Shown here: positions 1 through 4,576 of the stretch, one piece after another
Layout of the letters: each line of letters opens with the position of its first letter
How positions within the stretch are numbered: the stretch's first letter is position 1
DNA from: Planctomycetia bacterium
GTDB taxonomy: Bacteria; Planctomycetota; Phycisphaerae; Phycisphaerales; SM1A02
Assembly: GCA_005798965.1 (NCBI GenBank)
Contig: SYIB01000332.1
Coordinates: forward strand, 1 to 5,067
Direction of reading: 5' to 3'
DNA length: 5,067 nt
The notes under the pieces: model-generated
Seen by the model: only the letters and a program-made list of their open reading frames with translations
Database searches by the model: none
What the model was told of the DNA's origin: nothing
Translations under genes and position numbers: made by a program

Positions 1-18
1 TAACCTGTGCGCAACTTC

Positions 19-24
19 AGGAGG
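19..24 (+). promoter_or_regulatory. Ribosome binding site deciding the start of the secreted repeat protein
   Basis: A perfect AGGAGG lies 7 nt upstream of the ATG at 32. An in-frame TTG at 26 would open the frame two codons earlier, but it sits only 1 nt from this site, which is too close for initiation. The ATG at 32 is therefore the better start. No promoter can be judged because only 31 bases precede the gene. Confidence 0.85.
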
Positions 25-31
25 TTTGCCC

Positions 32-1525
32 ATGCTTCGGAGTGCACCCATCCTTGCGGCGCTCATAGCCTCGACGGTTGTAGCCGACGACCTGGGGCCC
101 CGCCAGAATCCTCTCCCGATCCAGACGGGCGAACCCGACTTGCTCCGCGTCGTGCATCGCCTAAGCCGCCAGACGCAGGACGGTTCGTTGGCCGGGCAGT
201 GCGACCCGGTCGTGAGCACCCATACCGATGCATCGTTCACCGGTGGGCAGTACCTCTTGCAGGGTGGCTTTGCACAGAGTGAGTCGGCAGCCGTGAGTTG
301 GGTGCTTCCGGCAAATGCCTTTCCCATCAGGCTCGACCTTGCGGAGATGATCTTCGGCACGCAGTCCGCGACCGTCGCCACGACCACGGAGTGGGGCATC
401 ACGGTGTACGAGGGCTTGCCGAGCACCGGAACTCCAGTGTTCAGCATCGACTCTGATGGCGACCTGATTCCTCACATCCAGATGGGGCCCGGCACCAATG
501 GCGTCAATGTGCAGTTCCTCGTCGAGCCGTCCGACCCCGAGCAGATCTACATCAACGCCAATGCGAGCAATGCGTTCTCGATCGCGTATCGCATCGTGAA
601 GCACAACAACCAGACGGCGAATCCGTGCTTCACGGCACCACCCTCGACGAGCAACGCATTTCCAGCCACCGATACCAGCGGACTCGCGCAATCCACCCAG
701 AACTGGCTCAATGCTGTCAACTGCGGGATTCTCGGTTGCCCCCCGGGCTGGAAGCGATTCAGCGAACTGCCCTCGGGCTGTCGCCCGAGCGGCGATTGGG
801 TCCTGCGTGCCACGTGGACCAGTGTGAACTGCACGCCACCCACCGGGGCGTGCTGTCTGCCCAACGGGCAAGGTTGCCAGCTGCGGACGCAGGCCGAGTG
901 CCAGGCGCTCAACGGTGGTTGGCAAGGCGCGGGGGTGCAGTGCACCGCGACCACCTGCCAGCCCACCGGCAACGTCCCGTGCTGCTTTGCATCGACCGGC
1001 GGTTGCGTCGGGCTTTCCTACGCCAATTGTGTCGCCGCCGGCGGTGTGCCTGGTCCGGTTGGTCAGACCTGCGCCGGCTATGTGTGCTTCCCAACGGGTG
1101 CGTGCTGCCTGCCCGATGGAACGTGTGCAGGCCCGGTGTCGCCCACGGAGTGTGCTGCGCTCGGCGGCAACTATCAGGGCAACAACTCGTCCTGTGCCAC
1201 GATCGACTGCCCTGATCCGGTTGGCGCGTCGTGTTTCCCGAATGGATTCTGCCTCATCCTCACCCAAGCCGATGCCGTTGCGGCAGGGGCGAGTTGGCAG
1301 GGGGTCGGGACCACCTGCGCAGATGCCAATGGCAACAGCGTCGCCGATGCGTGCGAAGCTGACGGCATTCCGGGCGATCTCAACAGCGATGGTTCCGTCA
1401 ACGGGGCGGATCTCGGCGCACTGCTCGGTGCGTGGGGAGCCGCGGGCGGTGCAGCGGACCTGACCGGCAATGGCGTCGTCGATGGTGCGGATCTCGGCAT
1501 CTTGCTGGGCAACTGGACTGGCTGA
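32..1525 (+). CDS. Secreted cysteine-rich repeat protein with C-terminal dockerin-like domain
   Basis: This 497-aa protein is probably exported; its function is unknown. Residues 1-18 look like a Sec signal peptide: a short start with Arg3, a hydrophobic core APILAALIASTVV, and a likely cut after Ala18 (V-V-A before DD). Residues 19 to about 265 form a beta-rich region, with a few Cys near its end, that I do not recognise. Residues 271-434 hold four copies of a roughly 40-residue Cys-rich repeat (T-G-A-C-C-L-P-x-G). A short DANGNSVADAC segment follows, resembling the DCNGNGxxDxC motifs of planctomycete secreted proteins. Residues 448-497 form a dockerin-like pair of calcium loops, each ending in GADLG. 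I know the repeat-plus-dockerin pattern from Phycisphaerae cell-surface proteins; a surface or extracellular role is inference. The following tRNA has its own promoter, so this gene is probably transcribed alone. Confidence 0.93.
   Translation: MLRSAPILAALIASTVVADDLGPRQNPLPIQTGEPDLLRVVHRLSRQTQDGSLAGQCDPVVSTHTDASFTGGQYLLQGGFAQSESAAVSWVLPANAFPIRLDLAEMIFGTQSATVATTTEWGITVYEGLPSTGTPVFSIDSDGDLIPHIQMGPGTNGVNVQFLVEPSDPEQIYINANASNAFSIAYRIVKHNNQTANPCFTAPPSTSNAFPATDTSGLAQSTQNWLNAVNCGILGCPPGWKRFSELPSGCRPSGDWVLRATWTSVNCTPPTGACCLPNGQGCQLRTQAECQALNGGWQGAGVQCTATTCQPTGNVPCCFASTGGCVGLSYANCVAAGGVPGPVGQTCAGYVCFPTGACCLPDGTCAGPVSPTECAALGGNYQGNNSSCATIDCPDPVGASCFPNGFCLILTQADAVAAGASWQGVGTTCADANGNSVADACEADGIPGDLNSDGSVNGADLGALLGAWGAAGGAADLTGNGVVDGADLGILLGNWTG
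842..1333 (+). repeat. Four tandem Cys-rich protein repeats of about 40 residues
   Basis: Within the secreted protein, copies begin at residues 271 (TGACCLPNG), 314 (NVPCCFAST), 355 (TGACCLPDG) and 397 (VGASCFPNG), a period of 41-43 residues. The first three copies each have six cysteines in the same order: a CC pair, then C, C, C, C. They also share A-x-C near the middle, a G-G stretch, and a C-x4-C end. The fourth copy has lost the first Cys of the pair (ASC) and the middle Cys (QADAV in place of xxEC). The even cysteine number in the intact copies suggests internal disulphides in an oxidising compartment; that is inference. Confidence 0.85.
1373..1522 (+). other. Dockerin-like domain with two EF-hand-type calcium loops
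   Basis: Residues 448-497 of the secreted protein contain two similar loops, DLNSDGSVNGADL and DLTGNGVVDGADL, each followed by a short helix-like LGxLLGxW segment. Asp/Asn at loop positions 1, 3, 5, 9 and 12 fit the dockerin type I calcium loop. True dockerins bind cohesins in cellulosomes. In planctomycetes such domains are found at the C-termini of many exported proteins and probably act in anchoring or sorting rather than in cellulosomes; that role is inferred. The protein ends two residues after the final tryptophan. Confidence 0.8.
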
Positions 1526-1537
1526 TAGCCGAACCGT

Positions 1538-1566
1538 TTGACCGACTGCAGCATGCAGGGCATACT
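1538..1566 (+). promoter_or_regulatory. Sigma70-type promoter for tRNA-Ser
   Basis: TTGACC at 1538-1543 (5 of 6 consensus bases) and CATACT at 1561-1566 (4 of 6) are separated by exactly 17 nt. Transcription would begin near 1573, about 6 nt before the tRNA, so the 5' leader is very short. The stretch just after the -10 box (TTGGCGCTCC) is GC-rich, as is common at stable-RNA promoters under growth-rate or stringent control. The control itself is inference. Confidence 0.7.
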
Positions 1567-1578
1567 TGGCGCTCCTCA

Positions 1579-1666
1579 GGAGAGGTGTCCGAGCGGTTGA
1601 AGGAGCTAGTCTCGAAAACTAGTAGCGGGCTTGTCCTGCTCGTGGGTTCGAATCCCACCCTCTCCG
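1579..1666 (+). tRNA. tRNA-Ser, anticodon CGA
   Basis: A complete 88-nt class II tRNA reading UCG codons. The acceptor stem GGAGAGG (1579-1585) pairs with CCTCTCC (1659-1665), and the discriminator base is G1666. The D stem is TCC/GGA (1588-1590 with 1602-1604). The anticodon stem CTAGT/ACTAG (1606-1610 with 1618-1622) closes the loop CTCGAAA, giving anticodon CGA at 1613-1615. The long variable arm typical of Ser is AGCGGG/CCTGCT (1624-1629 with 1635-1640). The T arm is GTGGG-TTCGAAT-CCCAC (1642-1658). CCA is not encoded (the next bases are TTG), so it must be added after transcription. Confidence 0.97.
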
Positions 1667-1670
1667 TTGT

Positions 1671-1706
1671 CAAGGCCTGCTGCGCGATCTCGCCCGGCAG
1701 GCCTTG
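1671..1706 (+). terminator. Perfect 10-bp hairpin after tRNA-Ser, possible terminator
   Basis: CAAGGCCTGC (1671-1680) and GCAGGCCTTG (1697-1706) are perfect inverted repeats around a 16-nt loop, which can itself form a short GCG/CGC inner stem. The hairpin starts 4 nt after the tRNA end. It lacks a T-tract (TCCTTGAAAGG follows), so it may be a weak or factor-assisted terminator or a 3'-end processing signal. It lies 42 nt upstream of the dehydrogenase start, and readthrough could feed that gene. Confidence 0.55.
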
Positions 1707-1737
1707 TCCTTGAAAGGCTCGCCGCTTGCAATGCGGC

Positions 1738-1743
1738 AGGAGG
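1738..1743 (+). promoter_or_regulatory. Ribosome binding site for the dehydrogenase
   Basis: AGGAGG followed by T lies 5 nt upstream of the ATG at 1749. It rules out the in-frame ATG at 1731 and the TTG at 1704, which both lie upstream of the site; the TTG also falls inside the post-tRNA hairpin. Confidence 0.85.
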
Positions 1744-1748
1744 TCCTG

Positions 1749-2633
1749 ATGCGCGTGGCGTGGATCGGCACTGGCGTGATGGGTCGTTCGATGGCCCTTC
1801 ATCTCATCAATGCAGGGCACGAACTGCGCATCACCACGCGCACCCGGGATCGCGCCGCCGAGGTGCTCGCGGCCGGTGCAATATGGTGCGACTCGCCGGC
1901 GGAAGCCGCCGAGTCGTGCGACGTAGCCATCTCCATGGTTGGCTACCCAAGCGATGTCGATGCCGTTCACCGCGGTGATCACGGCACGCTGCGCGCCGCA
2001 GTCCGCCCACGCATCATCATGGACATGACGACGAGCACACCAACGCTCGCGCGGGAACTTGCCGCTCATGCGAGCTCGATCGGTGTCGCAGCGATCGATG
2101 CACCGGTCTCAGGAGGCGACATCGGTGCGCGCAACGCGGCGCTCAGCATCATGGTCGGCGGCGATGCCGCGGCGATCGAGGCAGTTCAACCGCTCCTTGC
2201 ATCGATGGGCAAGACCATCGTGCATCATGGTGGACCGGGGACAGGTCAGCACTGCAAGATGGTGAATCAGATCTTGATCGCGAGCTCCATGCTCGGGCTC
2301 TGTGAGGCGCTTGCGTACACCCACGGCTCGGGCCTTGATCCGGCCAAGGTGCTCCAGAGCGTCGGGGGTGGTGCCGCAGGGAGTTGGAGCGTCAATAACC
2401 TTGGTCCGCGCATCCTCCGCGGTGACTTCGCGCCCGGCTTCTTCGTCGAACACTTCTGCAAGGACCTGAGGATCGCCGTGGACGAGGCCGCGGCGCTGGG
2501 CCTGAGGCTCGATGGGCTCGAGCGCGCGGAGCGGTTGTACGCACTGCTGCGCGATCAAGGCCATGGTCGATCGGGCACCCAGGCGCTCTGGCACCTGTTC
2601 TCGGCCTCTGGTGGCGCGGCCCCGCGAGGTTGA
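1749..2633 (+). CDS. NAD(P)-dependent beta-hydroxyacid dehydrogenase, 3-hydroxyisobutyrate dehydrogenase family
   Basis: At 294 aa this is the normal length for the family, which oxidises or reduces beta-hydroxyacids (3-hydroxyisobutyrate, tartronate semialdehyde and relatives) in the cytosol. The N-terminal Rossmann fold starts at once, with the G-x-G-x-x-G dinucleotide motif at residues 7-12 (GTGVMG). The substrate-binding signature DAPVSGG is at 118-123. The catalytic-lysine region GPGTGQHCKMVNQ is at 163-174, with Lys170 as the likely catalytic residue. The C-terminal helical domain carries the family's F-x6-KDL segment (KDLRIA at 238-243). The position four after the lysine is Gln, where classic 3-hydroxyisobutyrate dehydrogenases often have Asn; I recall HxKMxNQ-type variants in uncharacterised branches. 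The exact substrate and the NAD/NADP choice cannot be read from the sequence. No clear own promoter was found between the tRNA hairpin and the gene. Confidence 0.92.
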   Translation: MRVAWIGTGVMGRSMALHLINAGHELRITTRTRDRAAEVLAAGAIWCDSPAEAAESCDVAISMVGYPSDVDAVHRGDHGTLRAAVRPRIIMDMTTSTPTLARELAAHASSIGVAAIDAPVSGGDIGARNAALSIMVGGDAAAIEAVQPLLASMGKTIVHHGGPGTGQHCKMVNQILIASSMLGLCEALAYTHGSGLDPAKVLQSVGGGAAGSWSVNNLGPRILRGDFAPGFFVEHFCKDLRIAVDEAAALGLRLDGLERAERLYALLRDQGHGRSGTQALWHLFSASGGAAPRG

Positions 2634-2655
2634 CTGCCCGACCACAACCGCCATC

Positions 2656-2674
2656 CCTTGCTGATCCTTGCTGA
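2656..2674 (+). repeat. Two direct copies of CCTTGCTGA, 10 bp apart
   Basis: CCTTGCTGA occurs at 2656-2664 and again at 2666-2674. The period is 10 bp, about one helical turn, in the short gap ahead of the small basic protein gene. The first copy overlaps the proposed -35 box. It could be a regulator site or a chance duplication. Confidence 0.5.
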
Positions 2675-2686
2675 AGCCACTACACT
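2658..2686 (+). promoter_or_regulatory. Possible sigma70-type promoter for the small basic protein gene
   Basis: TTGCTG at 2658-2663 (3 of 6, with the strong TTG) and TACACT at 2681-2686 (4 of 6) are 17 nt apart. Transcription would begin near 2693, leaving a leader of about 20 nt with GGAG at 2703-2706. The match is moderate and rests on pattern alone. Confidence 0.45.
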
Positions 2687-2712
2687 TCCCGACTCGACAT
2701 GTGGAGCGACTC

Positions 2713-3018
2713 ATGACCATCACCCCTGGCAGCACCGTCACCATCACCCTGAATCAGGTCCCCGCGGAACCCAAGTACCGCAAGACCCTGCAGCGGCTGA
2801 TGCGCATGCAGCCCTCGGTGCAGCGTGTCCTGACCCGCATCGCCACTGCGCGCGGCCGCGACAACGTGACCCAGCAGCGCGGTGGCCGCATCTGGACCGC
2901 CCGCATGAAGGCGACCAAGGTCGTGAACCTGTCGAAGGGCACCTCGTTCAGCCTCTTCGTCACTCCGCAGATCGTGCCCGACATCAAGTCGGTCTCGAAG
3001 TTCGTCACGGTCAAGTGA
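2713..3018 (+). CDS. Small, very basic protein of unknown function
   Basis: A 101-aa protein that I cannot assign to a named family. It has 18 Lys/Arg against 3 Asp/Glu, a net charge near +15, and no Cys, signal peptide or membrane segment. A short beta-like start (TITPGSTVTITL, residues 2-13) is followed by a basic, probably helical stretch at about 19-49, rich in Arg and Leu/Met. A second part at 55-101 follows (QRGGRIWTARMKATKV, then SFSLFVTPQIVPDIKSV) and looks beta-rich. The charge and the RGGRIW stretch would suit binding to RNA, DNA or ribosomes, but that is inference. The ATG at 2713 is chosen because GGAG lies 6 nt upstream; an in-frame TTG at 2668 falls inside the proposed promoter. 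The gene is probably transcribed on its own and ends at the convergent terminator region. Confidence 0.8.
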   Translation: MTITPGSTVTITLNQVPAEPKYRKTLQRLMRMQPSVQRVLTRIATARGRDNVTQQRGGRIWTARMKATKVVNLSKGTSFSLFVTPQIVPDIKSVSKFVTVK

Positions 3019-3044
3019 CGCCCTGCACAACCCGGATTTCGTCG

Positions 3045-3070
3045 CGCGGCGCCTGATTCAGGGCGCCGCG
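3045..3070 (+). terminator. GC-rich hairpin downstream of the small basic protein gene
   Basis: CGCGGCGCC (3045-3053) pairs perfectly with GGCGCCGCG (3062-3070) around the 8-nt loop TGATTCAG. A G-T and a C-G pair can extend the base of the stem. It lies 27 nt past the plus-strand stop and is followed by TGTCGTTT, a poor but T-containing tail. It is a likely intrinsic terminator for the plus-strand gene. Confidence 0.65.
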
Positions 3071-3082
3071 TGTCGTTTGGGC

Positions 3083-3112
3083 GGACCGTTCGGCGGGCGC
3101 CCGCTGCGGTCC
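3083..3112 (-). terminator. Second GC-rich hairpin, next to the end of the minus-strand operon
   Basis: GGACCG (3083-3088) pairs with CGGTCC (3107-3112). Between them lies a 12-bp palindrome (3093-3104, GCGGGCGCCCGC) that can form an inner stem. It starts 9 nt after the minus-strand stop codon. There is no T-run on that strand, so terminator strength is uncertain; a role in 3' RNA stability is an alternative. Confidence 0.5.
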
Positions 3113-3121
3113 CCGATCCCT

Positions 3122-3859
3122 TCAGTGGCTCAGGATCTCGTCGCGCAGCGGCGTGATCACGTGGGGGATCACGCGTGACTCGGCCAGTCGTTCCGCGTGG
3201 CCTGCGAGCGAGGCAAGCACGGCCGGCAGTTCATCGAGCGTGGCCACGGGGCCGACCTTGCGCACCGTGAGGATCACGCTGATGGGTTCAGGAAGGTGGC
3301 GTGCGCTCGAGCCATCGGCCGCCTTCGGGCGGGTCTTCACCTCGACGAAGGCCTGCCAATCGCCCTCGGGTGTCAGGTTCAGCCCGATGAACGGCTGCAC
3401 GTCAATCGGCAGGTCATGGTCGGGATCGAAGAGGCCAGACAGCCTGCTGTCGGAGAAGAGCGCGTTGTAGACGATGATGTCACGGTCGTGCTCGGTCTCA
3501 AGATCGAAACCGAAGACCAGGTCGACCGAGTCGATGTCGAGCGGGCTGATCGACAGGAAGTATGGCGCGGTCTCAAGCAGGAACCGGTGCAGCCGGTACG
3601 TTTCGGCCATGTCCGGTGGGTTCACGTAGCCAGCGCGCAAGCTGGTTGCCTTCATCGCCACCCACATGAGGCTCGGTTCGCCCTCGGGGCTCTCCAGAGC
3701 GACCTCGCTGTCCGTCCGTCGCAGCCGGCTCAGGCTGGGCACTTGGCGCCGGATCCGGTCAAAGAGTTCCAGCACGGGTTCGCGCGCCGCCGGAAGATCC
3801 ATCTTCAGGCCGAGCCTCAGGTTGACGTAGAAGTCCGAGCACCACGCGCGATACGACAT
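3122..3859 (-). CDS. Conserved protein of unknown function, last gene of the sucC operon
   Basis: A 245-aa soluble protein with no signal peptide or membrane segment and no catalytic motif that I recognise. Landmarks are FYVNLRLGLKMDLP (10-23), a tract with a likely basic helix (24-48), GYVNPP (77-82), a Tyr/His/Leu-rich helix with YRLHRFLLETAPYFL (88-102), SPLDIDSVDLVFGFD (105-119), and a C-terminal helix ending IPHVITPLRDEIL (231-243). I recall similar hypothetical proteins across planctomycetes, but no function. The ATG at 3859 is chosen because it lies 28 nt after the stop of the phosphatase gene and the likely conserved FYVNL block starts soon after; longer starts would overlap the phosphatase. 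The ribosome site is weak (GGA, 4 nt before the ATG), so translation may depend on the upstream genes. Confidence 0.85.
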   Translation of the reverse strand: MSYRAWCSDFYVNLRLGLKMDLPAAREPVLELFDRIRRQVPSLSRLRRTDSEVALESPEGEPSLMWVAMKATSLRAGYVNPPDMAETYRLHRFLLETAPYFLSISPLDIDSVDLVFGFDLETEHDRDIIVYNALFSDSRLSGLFDPDHDLPIDVQPFIGLNLTPEGDWQAFVEVKTRPKAADGSSARHLPEPISVILTVRKVGPVATLDELPAVLASLAGHAERLAESRVIPHVITPLRDEILSH

Positions 3860-3887
3860 CGTTCCGAAGGCTATCGGCGCCGATCGC

Positions 3888-4571
3888 TCAGGCTTCGAGC
3901 CAGCGCAGGATGCCCGCAACATCCGACAGGTCGTCCACGACGAGGTCGGCGCCGGCAGCACGCAGCTCATCGGGCGGATGGATGCCGGTCGCCACGGCCA
4001 AGCATCGGCAGCCGTTGTGGTGGGCGCAGTCGACGTCGAGCGGAGTGTCGCCGATGATCACCACGCTCCGTGGAGGCACGGTGCGGCCTGTGGTTTCCTC
4101 GTAGCGGCGCATCGCCACCGGCGGAAGGTCGCGCCGCGTGGCGCCGTGGTCAGCGAAGGCATTGATGCGAAAGTGTGCCGGATCAAGCCCTGCATGGGTC
4201 ACCTTCAGGAAGCCGGTCGCCTCGTAGTTGCCCGTGAGGAGCCCTTGTTCCCAGTGCGCATGGTCGTGGAGTGCCCGCACGAGTTCGCCCACGCCGGCGA
4301 GGGCGCGCACGGTGTTGCGCGTCGCCAAGCGTGTTCGAAGCCGATCGGCGTAGGTGGCTCGGAACGTGGCGTGGGCCTCGTCGTCGCCGGGGATTCCATG
4401 GCCGGCGGCGAGCTCGCGATAGATCAGCGGATCGAGCCGGCCGCTCACTTCGACGCCGTCGAAGGAGAACGACTTCCCGGGGTGCAGATCATGCAGCGCC
4501 TCGAGCATCGCATGGATGCCGGCATGTTCGCTCTTCAGGAGCGTGCCGTCGATGTCCCAGAGCGCGAGCAC
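3888..4571 (-). CDS. HAD-superfamily hydrolase, phosphoglycolate-phosphatase-like
   Basis: A 227-aa protein with the haloacid dehalogenase fold, probably removing phosphate from a small cytosolic metabolite. Motif I is DIDGT at 6-10, with nucleophile Asp6 and acid/base Asp8. A helical cap at about 15-85 fits subfamily I. Motif II is LLTGN at 111-115 (Thr113). Motif IV is GDTPLD at 174-179, with Asp175 and Asp179 for magnesium. The usual motif III lysine is not obvious; Arg146 or Arg147 in ATRRDLPP stands near that place. I chose GTG at 4571 because motif I must lie close to the N-terminus and no ATG fits. An upstream AAGAAGG ends 10 nt before it, inside the sucC tail. The start follows the sucC stop by 5 nt, so the genes are probably co-transcribed and perhaps translationally coupled. 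The substrate is unknown; an in-frame CTG at 4580 is a less likely start. Confidence 0.88.
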   Translation of the reverse strand: MLALWDIDGTLLKSEHAGIHAMLEALHDLHPGKSFSFDGVEVSGRLDPLIYRELAAGHGIPGDDEAHATFRATYADRLRTRLATRNTVRALAGVGELVRALHDHAHWEQGLLTGNYEATGFLKVTHAGLDPAHFRINAFADHGATRRDLPPVAMRRYEETTGRTVPPRSVVIIGDTPLDVDCAHHNGCRCLAVATGIHPPDELRAAGADLVVDDLSDVAGILRWLEA

Positions 4572-4576
4572 GCGAT

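Noticed and set aside
161..1267. Long open frame (368 codons) on the minus strand opposite the secreted repeat protein
   Set aside because: It is a shadow frame of high-GC coding DNA. Its translation is low-complexity and Arg/Ala/Gly-rich with no domain, and the plus strand has a signal peptide, repeats and a dockerin-like end in frame.
1546..1558. CTGCA-GCA-TGCAG inverted repeat in the spacer of the tRNA promoter
   Set aside because: A 5-bp arm is short enough to occur by chance and nothing else supports an operator.
1710..1748. TTGAAA at 1710-1715 as a -35 box for the dehydrogenase
   Set aside because: The expected -10 position 17 nt later reads GCGGCA, with no match to consensus at nearby spacings, so I could not support a separate promoter.
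1398..2069. Minus-strand open frame running across the tRNA and into both flanking genes
   Set aside because: It spans a structured tRNA gene and the ends of two real genes, and it has no start or domain support.
3151..3174. 8-bp inverted repeat GCGTGATC / GATCACGC near the 3' end of the unknown gene
   Set aside because: It lies inside the coding region, where it encodes the similar VIPH and VITP segments. Two better hairpins lie beyond the stop codon, so it is probably a by-product of the protein sequence.
3197..4057. Plus-strand open frame (286 codons) opposite the unknown protein and phosphatase genes
   Set aside because: The translation has no recognisable motif and is rich in Arg, Gly and His. 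It crosses two convincing minus-strand genes, one of them with clear HAD motifs.
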